The notes beneath the pieces are model-generated. The model saw nothing but the letters and a program-made list of their open reading frames with translations, was not told where the DNA came from and searched no databases. DNA of 64,000 nt from Liolophura sinensis (Eukaryota > Mollusca > Polyplacophora > Chitonida > Chitonidae). The stretch is from positions 34,327 to 98,326 of the forward strand of contig NW_027018060.1 in NCBI RefSeq assembly GCF_032854445.1, written 5' to 3'. Numbering within the stretch: the first letter of the stretch is position 1; each line of letters begins with the position of its first letter. The translations under genes were made by a program, and so were the position numbers. Below, one piece after another: positions 49,101 through 60,300 of this stretch.

Positions 49101-52100
49101 TTGATACAGTCTGCTGTAAAAAGTACAACTGAACACTGACCCACTTCAGTAAGGTGCCAAAAGATGCGGAATTGGGCCAGGCATCGGCAGCTGTTAAAAA
49201 ATTGCAAATATCCCTGGTTTCCATGGAGTAAGAGCCGTTGCTAGGCACGTGATTATGACATCAATAATCATTCAATTGTCGCTACAGCCAAAAGTATTGG
49301 TCGGAGAGCAACGCGGATTGCACCATTCGATTTGTCGTCACAAAATACGTCGGATTAGCCTCTTACCAGCAGCACTGGAACAGTTTTTCCACTTTTGCAT
49401 TTTTACATGGTCTTTTTGTTAATTGAAACCGGCTACACTGTACTCTGTACCATCGCGACTGGTCATTACTATATTCAAGTTTTGACTATAAGTTATGTGC
49501 CCTTCGGTAGCCCAGAAGACGTCAAATCTTTCGGCTAAGCCCATTTAACTCACCCAGCAATTGTCTTACTTCTAAGAGCAAGACAATCTCAATGTCTTTA
49601 TCTACGTGTAGAAAAACACACCATTTGTACATAAAAAACACAAGGTACTTGATACAGTCTGCTGTAAAAAGTACAACTGACCACAGACCCACATGAATAA
49701 GGTGCCAAAAGATGCGGAATTGGGCAGGCATCGGCAGCTGTTGAAAAATTGCAAATATCCCTGGTTTCCATGGAGTAAGAGCCGTTGCTGGGCAAGTGAT
49801 TATGACATCAATAATCACTCAATTGTCGCTACAGCCAAAAGTATTGGTCGGAGAGCAACGCGGTTTGCACCATTCGATTTGTTGTCACAAAATACGTCGG
49901 ATTAGCCTCTTACCAGCAGCACTGGAACAGTTTTTCCACTTTTGCATTTTTACCTGGTCTTTTTGTTAATTGAAATCGGCTACACTGTACTCTGTACAAT
50001 CGCGACTGGTCATTACTATATTCAACTTTTGACTATAAGTTATGTGCCCTTCGGTAGTCCAGAAGACGTCAAATCTTTGGGCTAAGCCCATTTAACTCAC
50101 CCAGCAATTGTCTTACTTCTAAGTCCAAGACAATCTCAATGTCTTTATCTACGTGTAGAAAAACCACACCATTTTGTACATAAAAAACACAAGGTACTTG
50201 ATACAGTCTGCTGTCAAAAGTACAACTGACCACAGACCCACATGAATAAGGTGCCAAAAGATGCGGAATTGAGCCAGAAATCGGCGGCTGTTGAAAAATT
50301 GCAAATTTCCCCTGGTTTCATGGAGTAAGAGCCGTTGCTGTGCACGTGATTATGACATAATGATCATTCAATTGTCACTACAGCCAAAAGTATTGGTCGG
50401 AGAGCAACGCGGTTTGCACCATTCGATTTCTCGTCACAAAATACGTCGAATTAGCCTCTTACCAGCAGCACTGGAACAGTTTTTCCACTTTTGCATTTTT
50501 GCCTGGTCTTTTTGTTAATTGAAATCGGCTACACTGTACTCTGTACAATCGCGACTGGTCATTACTATATTCAACTTTTGACTATAAGTTATGTGCCCTT
50601 CGGTAGCCCAGAAGACGTCAAATCTTTGGGCTAAGCCCATTTAACTCACCCAGCAATTGTCTTACTTCTAAGTCCAAGACAATCTCAATGTCTTTATCTA
50701 CGTGTAGAAAAACCACACCATTTGTACATAAAAAACACAAGGTACTTGATACAGTCTGCTGTAAAAAGTACAACTGACCACAGACCCACATGAATAAGGT
50801 GCCAAAAGATGCGGAATTGAGCCAGAAATCGGCAGCTGTTGAAAAATTGCAAATTTCCCTGGCTTCCATGGAGTAAGAGCCGTTGCTGGGCACGTGATTA
50901 TGACATAAATGATCATTCAATTGTCACTACAGCCAAAAGTATTGGTCGGAGAGCAACGCGGTTTGCACCATTCGATTTCTCGTCACAAAATACGTCGAAT
51001 TAGCCTCTTACTTGCAGCACTGGAACAGTTTTTCCACTTTTGCATTTTTGCCTGGTCCTTTTTGTTAATTGAAATCGGCTACACTGTACTCTGTACAATC
51101 GCGACTGGTCATTACTATATTCAACTTTTGACTATAAGTTATGTGCCCTTCGGTAGCCCCAGAAGACCTGAAATCTTTGGGCTAAGCCCATTTAACTCAC
51201 CCAGCAATTGCCTTACTTCTAAGTGCAAGACAATCTCAATGTCTTTATCTACGTGTAGAAAAACCATACCATTTGTACATGAAAAACACAAGGTACTTGA
51301 TACAGTCTGCTGTAAAAAGTACAACTGAACACTGACCCACTTCAGTAAGGTGCCTAAAAATGCGGAATTGAGCCAGGCATCGGCAGCTGTTGAAAATTGC
51401 AAATTTCCCTGGTTTCCATGGAGTAAGAGCCGTTGCTGGCACGTAATTATGACATCAATGATCATTCAATTGTCGCTACAGGCAAAAGTATTAGTCCGAG
51501 AGCAACGCGAATTGCACCATTCGATTTCTCGTCACAAAATACGTCGGATTAGCCTCTTACTAGTAGCACTGGAACAGTTTTTCCACTTTTGCATTTTTGC
51601 CTGGTCTTTTTGTTAATTGAAACCGGCTACACTGTACTCTGTACAATCGCGACTGGTCATTACTATATTCAACTTTTGACTATAAGTTATGTGCCCTTCG
51701 GTAGCCCAGAAGACGTCAAATCTTTGGGCTAAGCCCATTTAACTCACCCAGCAATTGCCTTACTTCTAAGAGCAAGACAATCTCAATGTCTTTATCTACG
51801 TGTAGAAAAACCAGACCATTTGTACATAAAAAACACAAGGTACTTGATACAGTCCTGCTGTAAAAAGTACAACTGACCACAGAACCACATGAATAAGGTG
51901 CCAAAAGATGCGGAATTGAGCCAGGCATCGGCAGCTGTTGACAAATTGCAAATTTCCGTGGTTTCCATGGAGTAAGAGCCGTTGTTATGCACTTTATTAT
52001 GACATAAATGATCATTCAATTGTCACTACAGCCAAAAGTATTGGTCGAAGAGCAACGCGGATTCCACCATTCGATTTCTCGTCACAAAATACGTCGGATT

Positions 52101-53810
52101 AGCCTCTTACTAGTAGCACTGGAACAGTTTTTTCCACTTTTGCATTTTTACCTGGTCTTTTTGTTAATTGAAACCGGCTACACTGTACTCTGTACAATCG
52201 CGACTGGTCATTACTATATTCAACTTTTGACTATAAGTTATGTGCCCTTCGGTAGCCCAGAAGACGTCAAATCTTTGGGCTAAGCCCCATTTAACTCACC
52301 CAGCAATTGTCTTACTTCTAAGTCCAATACAATCTCAATGTCTTTATCTACGTGTAGAAAAACCAGATTATTTGTACATAAAAAACACAAGGTACTTGAT
52401 ACAGCCTGCTGTAAAAAGTACAACTAAAACACTGACCCACATTTATAAGGTGCCAAAGATTCGGAATTGGGCCAGGCATCGGCAGCTGTTAAAAAATTGC
52501 AAATATCCCTGGTTTCCATGGAGTAAGAGCCGGTTGCTGGGCACGTGATTATGACATCAATGATTATTCAATTGTCGCTACAGCCAAAAGTATTGGTCGG
52601 AGAGCAACGCGGTTTGCACCATTCGATTTCTCGTCACAAAATACGTCGGATTAGCCTCTTACCAGCAGCACTGGAACAGTTTGTCCACTTTTTGCATTTT
52701 TGCCTGGTCTTTTTGTTAATTGAAATCGGCTACACTGTACTATGTACAATCGCGACTGGTCATTACTATATTCAACTTTTGACTATAAGTTATGTGCCCT
52801 TCGGTAGCCCAGAAGACCTGAAATCTTTGGGCTAAGCCCATTTAACTCACCCAGCAATTGCCTTACTTCTAAGTGCAAGACAATCTCAATGTCTTTATCT
52901 ACGTGTAGAAAAACCACACTATTTGTACATGAAAAACACAAAGTACTTGATACAGTCTGCTGTAAAAGTACAACTGAACACTGACCCACTTCAGTAAGGT
53001 GCCAAAGATGCGGAATTGAGCCAGGCATCGGCAGCTGTTGAAAAATTGCAAGTTTCCCTGGTTTCCATGGAGTAAGAGCCGTTGCTGGGCACGTGATTAA
53101 TGACATAAATGATCATTCAATTGTCACTTCAGCCAAAAGTATTGGTCGGAGAGCAACGCGGTTTGCACCATTTCGATTTCTCGTCACAAAATACGTCGGA
53201 TTAGCCTCTTACCAGCAGCACTGGAACAGTTTTTTCCACTTTTGCATTTTTTGCCTGGTCTTTTTGTTAATTGAAACAGGCTACACTGTACTCTGTACAA
53301 TCGCGACTGGTCATTACTATATTCAACTTTTGACTATAAGTTATGTGCCCTTCGGTAGCCCAGAAGACGTCAAATCTTTGGGCTAAGCCCATTTAACTCA
53401 CCCAGCAATTGCCTTACTTCTAAGAGCAAGACAATCTCAATGTCTTTATCTACGTGTAGAAAAACCACACCATTTGTACATGAAAAACACAAGGTACTTG
53501 ATACAGTCTGCTGTAAAAAGTACAACTGACCACAGGCCCACTTCAGTAAGGTGCCAAAAGATGCGGAATTGGGCCAGAAATCGGCAGCTGTTAAAAAATT
53601 GCAAATATCCCTGGTTTCCATGGAGTAAGAGCCGTTGCTACGCACGTGATTATGACATCAATATTCATTGAATTGTCGCTACAGCCAAAGGTATTGTCGG
53701 AGAGCAACGCGGCTTGCACCATTCGATTTCTCGTCACAAAATACGTCGGATTAGCCTCTTACCAGCAGCACTGGAACAGTTTTTCCACTTTTGCATTTTT
53801 GCCTGGTCTT
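46125..53810 (+). repeat. Divergent monomers with partial HOR order (14 monomers)
   Basis: Monomers start at 46125, 46674, 47222, 47772, 48315, 48865, 49415, 49962, 50511, 51061, 51609, 52160, 52712 and 53263. From 46674 on, 12 of 13 intervals are not 549 bp. A new class marked GGTAGTCCAG, CTGCTGTCAAAAG and CAGAAATCGGC recurs at 46125, 48315 and 49962, and part of it at 47222. The pair at 46125 and 46674 returns at 48315 and 48865. The later monomers recall K, G, H/A and D2 in decamer order (50511, 51061, 51609, 52160). I read this as a decayed or poorly resolved flank of the ordered array. Confidence 0.8.
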
Positions 53811-54013
53811 TTTGTTAATTGAAACCGGCTACACTGTACTCTGTACAATCGCGACTGGTCATTACTATATTCAACTTTTGACTATAAGTTATGTGCCCTT
53901 CGGTAGCCCAGAAGACCTGAAATCTTTGGGCTAAGCCATTTAACTCACCCAGCAATTGCCTTACTTCTAAGTGCAAGACAATCTCAATGTCTTTATCTAC
54001 GTGTAGAAAAACC
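53811..54013 (+). repeat. Truncated monomer at the inversion junction (first 203 bp)
   Basis: It begins with the anchor and GAAACCGG and proceeds normally through TCTACGTGTAGAAAAACC, then stops. The expected continuation ACACC or AGACC is replaced by reverse-complement sequence from about position 366 of a monomer. Confidence 0.95.
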
Positions 54014-54014
54014 T
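54012..54014. other. Orientation-switch breakpoint in the satellite array
   Basis: Left of this point the array reads in + orientation, and right of it in - orientation. The base C at 54013 fits both sides, so the junction has at most 1 bp of microhomology. There is no inserted filler sequence. The left side stops at monomer position about 203, and the right side starts at about 366 and runs down. Confidence 0.93.
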
Positions 54015-54380
54015 TACTCCATGAAAACCAGGGAAATTTGCAATTTTTCAACAACTGCCGATGCCTGGCTCAATTCCGCATCTTTTGGCACCTTACTGAA
54101 GTGGGTCAGTGTTCAGTTGTACGTTTTACAGCAGACTGTATCAAGTACCTTGTGTTTTTCATGTTAAAATGGTGTGGTTTTTCTACACGTAGATAAAGAC
54201 ATTGAGATTGTCTTGCACTTAGAAGTAAGGCAATTGCTGGGTGAGTTAAATGGGCTTGGCCCAAAGATTTCAGGTCTTCTGGGGCTACCGAAGGGCACAT
54301 AACTTATAGTCAAAAGTTGAATATAGTAATGACCAGTCGCGATTGTACAGAGTACAGTGTAGCCGATTTCAATTAACAAA
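54014..54380 (-). repeat. Truncated inverted monomer at the junction (367 bp)
   Basis: Read on the - strand, this is monomer positions 1 to about 367, ending in GGAGTAAG at the breakpoint. It has CCTGAAATC, GGGCCAAGCC and GTGCAAGAC, so it differs in class marks from the truncated monomer on the other side (GGGCTAAGCC). It also has CATGAAAACC where nearly all monomers have CATGGAAACC (54021 on). Confidence 0.93.
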
Positions 54381-57300
54381 AAGACCAGGTAAAAATGCAA
54401 AAAGTGGAAAACCTGTTCCAGTGCTGCTGGTAAGAGGCTAATCCGACGTATTTTGTGACGAGAAATCGAATGGTGCAATCCGCGTTGCTCTCCGACCAAT
54501 ACTTTTGACTGTAGTGACAATTGAATGATCAATTATGTCATAATCACGTGCCCAGCAACGGCTCTTACTCCATGGAAACCAGGGAAATTTGCAATTTTTC
54601 AACAGCTGCCGATGCCTGGCTCAATTCCGCATCTTTTGGCACCTTACTGAAGTGGGTCAGTGTTCAGTTGTACTTTTTACAGCAGACTGTATCAAGTACC
54701 TTGTGTTTTTCACGTACAAATGGTGTGGTTTTTCTACACGTACATAAAGACATTGAGATTGTCTTGCACTTAGAAGTAAGGCAATTGCTGGGTGAGTTAA
54801 ATGGGCTTAGCCCAAAGATTTCAGGTCTTCTGGGCTACCGAAGGGCACATAACTTATAGTCAAAAGTTGAATATAGTAATGACCAGTCGCGATTGTACTG
54901 AGTACAGTGTAGCCGGTTTCAATTAACAAAAAGACCAGGCAAAAATGCAAAAGTGGAAAAACTCTTCCAGTGCTACTAGTAAGAGGCTAATCCGACGTAT
55001 TTTGTGACGAGAAATCGAATGGTGCAAACCGCGTTGCTCTCCGACCAATACTTTTGGCTGTAGCGACAATTGAATGATCATTGATGTCATAATCACGTGC
55101 GTAGCAACGGCTCTTACTCCATGGAAACCAGGGATATTTCCAATTTTTTAACAGCTGCCGATGCCTGGCTTAATTCCGCATCTTTTGGCACCTTATAAAT
55201 GTGGGTCAGTGTTTAGTTGTACTTTTTACAGCAGACTGTATCAAGTACCTTGTGTTTTTTATGTACAAATGGTCTGGTTTTTCTACACGTAGATAAAGAC
55301 ATTGAGATTGTCTTGCACTTAGAAATAAGGCAATTGCTGGGTGAGTTAAATGGGCTTGGCCCAAAGATTTCAGGTCTTCTGGGCTACCAAAGGGCACATA
55401 ACTTATAGTCAAAAGTTGAATATAGTAATGACCAGTCGCGATTGTACAGAGTACAGTGTAGCCGGTTTCAATTAACAAAAAGACCAGGCAAAAATGCAAA
55501 AGTGGAAAAACTGCTCCAGTGCTACTAGTAAGAGGCTAATCCGACGTATTTTGTGACGACAAATCGAATGGTGCAAACCGCGTAGCGCTCCGACCAATAC
55601 TTTTGGCTGTAGCGAGAACTGAATGATCATTTATGTCATAATCACGTGCCCAGCAACGGCTCTTACTCCATGGAAACCAGGGAAATTTGCAATTTTTCAA
55701 CAGCTGCCGATACCTGGCTCAATTCCGCATCTTTTGGCACCTTATTCTTGTAGGTCTGTGGTCAGTTGTACTTTTACAGCAGACTGTATCAAGTACCTTG
55801 TGTTTTTCACGTACAAATGGTGTGGTTTTTCTACACGTAGATAAAGACATTGAGATTGTCTTGCACTTAGAAGTAAGGCAATTGCTGGGTGAGTTAAATG
55901 GGCTTAGCCCAAAGATTTCAGGTCTTCTGGGCTACCGAAGGGCACATAACTTATAGTCAAAAGTTGAATATAGTAATGACCAGTCGCGATTGTACTGAGT
56001 ACAGTGTAGCCGGTTTCAATTAACAAAAAGACCAGGCAAAAATGCAAAAGTGGAAAAACTGTTCCAGTGCTACTAGTAAGAGGCTAATCCGACGTATTTT
56101 GTGACGAGAAATCGAATGGTGCAATCCGCGTTGCTCTCCGACCAATACTTTTGGCTGTAGCGACAATTAAATGATCATTTATGTCATAATCACGTGCCCA
56201 GCAACGGCTCTTACTCCATGGAAACCAGGGAAATTTGCAATTTGTCAACAGCTGCCGATGCCTGGCTCAATTCCGAATCTTTTGGCACCTTACTGAAGTG
56301 GGTCAGTGTTCAGTTGTACTTTTTACAGCAGACTGTATCAAGTACCTTGTGTTTTTCATGTACAAATGGTGTGGTTTTTCTACACGTAGATAAAGACATT
56401 GAGATTGTCTTCGACTTAGAAGTAAGGCAATTGCTGGGTGAGTTAAATGGGCTTAGCCCAAAGATTTGACGTCTTCTGGGCTACCGAAGGGCACATAACA
56501 TATAGTCAAAAGTTGAATATAGTAATGACCAGTCGCGATTGTACAGAGTACAGTGTAGCCGATTTCAATTAACAAAATGACCAGGCAAAAATGCAAAAGT
56601 GGAAAAACTGTTCCAGTGCTACTAGTAAGAGGCTAATCCGACGTATTTTGTGACAAGAAATCGAATGGTGGAAACCGCGTTGCGCTCTGACCAATACTTT
56701 TGGCTGTAACGACAATTGAATGATCATTTATGTCATAATCACGTGCACAGCAACGGCTCTTACTCCATGGAAACCAGGGAAATTTGCAATTTTTCAACAG
56801 CTGCCGATACCTGGCTCAATTCCGCATCTTTTGGGACCTTATTCCTGTGGGTCTGTGGTCAGTTGTACTTTTTACAGCAGACTGTATCAAGTACCTTGTG
56901 TTTTTTATGTACAAATGGTCTGGTTTTTCTACACGTAGATAAAGACATTGAGATTGTCTTGCACTTAGAAGTAAGACAATTGCTGGGTGAGTTAAATGGG
57001 CTTAGCCCAAAGATTTGACGTCTTCTGGGCTACCGAAGGGCACATAACTTATAGTCAAAAGTTGAATATAGTAATGACCAGTCGCGATTGTACAGAGTAC
57101 AGTGTAGCCGATTTCAGTTAACTAAAAGACCAGGCAAAAATGCAAAAGTGGAAAAACTGTTCCAGTGCTGCTGATAAGAGGCTAATCCGACGTATTTTGT
57201 GACGAGAAATCGAATGGTGCAAACCGCGTTGCTCTCCGACCAATACTTTTGGCTGTAGCGACATTTAAATGATCATGTATGTCATAATCACGTGCACAGC

Positions 57301-60300
57301 AACGGCTCTTACTCCATGGAAACCAGGGATATTCGCAATTTTTTAACAGCTGCCGATGCCTGGCCCAATTCCGCATCTTTTGGCACCTTATAAATGTGGA
57401 TCAGTGTTTAGTTGTACTTTTTACAGCAGACTGTATAAAGTACCTTGTGTTTTTTATGTACAAATAATCTGGTTTTTCTACACGTATATAAAGACATTGA
57501 GATTGTCTTGGACTTAGAAGTAAGACAATTGCTGGGTGAGTTAAATGGGCTTAGCCCAAAGATTTGACGTCTTCTGGGCTACCGAAGGGCACATAACTTA
57601 TAGTCAAAAGTTGAATATAGTAATGACCAGTCGCGATTGTACAGAGTACAGTGTAGCCGATTCCAATTAACAAAAAGACCAGGCAAAAATGCAAAAGTGG
57701 AAAAACTGTTCCAGTGCTACTAGTAAGAGGCTAATCCGACGTATTTTCTGACGAGAAATCGAATGGTGCAATCCGCGTTGCTCTCCGACCAATACTTTTG
57801 GCTGTAGCGACAATTGAATGATCATTTATGTCATAATTACGTGCGTAGCAACGGCTCTTACTCCATGGAAACCAGGGAAATTTGAAAATTGTCAACAGCT
57901 GCCGATGCCTGGCTCAATTCCGAATCTTTTGGCACCTTACTGAAGTGGGTCAGTGTTCAGTTGTACTTTTTACAGCAGACTGTATCAAGTACCTTGTGTT
58001 TTTCATGTACAAATGGTGTGGTTTTTCTACACGTAGATAATGACATTGAGATTGTCTTCGACTTAGAAGTAAGGCAATTGCTGGGTGAGTTAAATGGGCT
58101 TAGCCCAAAGATTTGACGTCTTCTGGGCTACCGAAGGGCACATAACATATAGTCAAAAGTTGAATATAGTAATGACCAGTCGCGATTGTACACAGTACAG
58201 TGTAGCCGATTTCAATTAACAAAAGACCAGGCAAAAATGCAAAAGTGGAAAAACTGTTCCAGTGCTGCTGGTAAGAGGCTAATCCGACGTATTTTGTGAC
58301 GAGAAATCGAATGGTGCAATCCGCGTTGCTGTCCGACCTATACATTTGGCTGTAGTGACAATTCAATGATCATTGAGGTCATAATCACGTGCCCAGCAAC
58401 GGCTCTTACTCCATGGAAACCAGGGAAATTTGCAATTTTTCAACAGCTGCCGATGCCTGGCTCAATTCCGCATCTTTTGGCACATACTGAAGTGGGTCAG
58501 TGTTCAGTTGTACTTTTTACAGCAGACTGTATCAAGTACCTTGTGTTTTTCACGTACAAATGGTCTGGTTTTTCTACACGTAGATAAAGACATTGAGATT
58601 GTCTTGGACTTAGAAGTAAGACAATTGCTGGGTGAGTTAAATGGGCTTGGCCCAAAGATTTCAGGTCTTCTGGGCTACCGAAGGGCACATAACTTATAGT
58701 CAAAAGTTGAATATAGTAATGACCAGTCGCGATTGTACAGAGTACAGTGTAGCCGATTTCAATTAACAAAAAGACCAGGTAAAAATGCAAAATTGGAAAA
58801 ATTGTTCCAGTGCTGCTGGTAAGAGGCTAATCCGACGTATTTTGTGACGACAAATCGAATGGTGCAAACCGCGTTGCTCTCCGACCAATACTTTTGCCTG
58901 TAGTGACAATTGAATGATCATTTATGTCATAATCACGTGCCCAGCAACGCTCTTACTCATGGAAACAGAGAAATTTGCAATTTTTCAACAGCTGCCGATA
59001 CCTGGCTCAGATTCCGCATCTTTTGGCACCTTATTCATGTGGGTCTGTGGTCAGTTGTACTTTTTACAGCAGACTGTATCAAGTACCTGTGTTTTTTATG
59101 TACAAATGGTCTGGTTTTTCTACACGTAGATAAAGACATTGAGATTGTCTTGGACTTAGAAGTAACACAATTGCTGGTGAGTTAAATGGGCTTAGCCCAA
59201 AGATTTGACGTCTTCTGGGCTACCGAAGGGCACATAACTTATAGTCAAAAGTTGAATATAGTAATGACCAGTCGCGATTGTACAGAGTACAGTGTAGCCG
59301 ATTTCAATTAACAAAAGACCAGGTAAAAATGCAAAAGTGGAACAACTGTTCCAGTGCTGCTGGTAAGAGGCTAATCCGACGTATTTTGTGACGAGAAATC
59401 GAATGGTGCAATCCGCGTTGCTCTCCGACCAATACTTTTGGCTGTAGCGACAATTGAATGATCATTGATGTCATAATCACGTGCACAGCAACGGCTCTTA
59501 CTCCATGGAAACCAGGGATATTTGCAATTTTTAAAAGCTGCCGATGCCTGGCCCAATTCCGCATCTTTTGGCACCTTATAAATGTGGGTCAGTGTTTAGT
59601 TGTACATTTTACAGCAGACTGTATCAAGTACCTTGTGTTTTTCATGTACAAATGGTGTGAATTTTCTACACGTAGGTAAAGACATTGAGATTGTCTTGCA
59701 CTTAGAAGTAAGGCAATTGCTGGGTGAGTTAAATGGCTTAGCCCAAAGATTTGACGTCTTCTGGGCTACCGAAGGGCACATAACTTATAGTCAAAAGTTG
59801 AATATAGTAATGACCAGTCGCGATTGTACAGAGTACAGTGTAGCCGATTTCAATTAGCTAAAAGGACCAGGCAAAAATGCAAAAGTGGAAAAACTGTTTC
59901 CAGTGCTACTAGTAAGAGGCTAATCCGTCGTATTTTGTGACGAGAAATCGAATGGTGCAAACCGAGTTGCTCTCCGACCAATACTTTTGGCTGTAGTGAC
60001 AATTGAATGATCATTGATGTCATAATCACGTGCCCAGCAACGGCTCTTACTCCATGGAAAACCAGGGAAATTTGCAATTTTTCAACAGCTGCCGATACCT
60101 GGCTCAATTCCGCATCTTTTGGCACCTTACTGAAGTGGGTCAGTGTTCAGTTGTACTTTTTACAGCAGACTGTATCAAGTACCTTGTGTTTTTCACGTAC
60201 AAATGGTGTGGTTTTTCTACACGTAGATAAAGACATTGAGATTATCTTGCACTTAGAAGTAAGGCAATTGCTGGGTGAGTTAAATGGGCTTAGCCCAAAG

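Larger units (their letters stand above)
1..54013 (+). repeat. 549-bp satellite, direct-orientation array (98 full monomers plus a fragment)
   Basis: The motif TTTGTTAATT (or a one-base variant) starts at 1, 550, 1099, 1648, 2197, 2747 and so on to 53811. Of 98 intervals, 67 are exactly 549 bp and the rest are 543-555 bp. The monomers are recognisably the same sequence along their entire length, differing by scattered substitutions and one-base indels. No unique sequence interrupts the array. This is tandem satellite DNA of a eukaryote. I do not recognise the family. Functional roles such as centromeric, sex-linked or B-chromosome satellite are possible but are not shown by the sequence. Confidence 0.98.

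Noticed and set aside
53000-55000. Fold-back palindrome made by copying one molecule
   Set aside because: The arms next to the junction differ at class-specific bases (GGGCTAAGCC versus GGGCCAAGCC, GAAACCGG versus GAAATCGG) and carry different indels, so they are not copies of one strand. A chimeric join of different molecules is not excluded.
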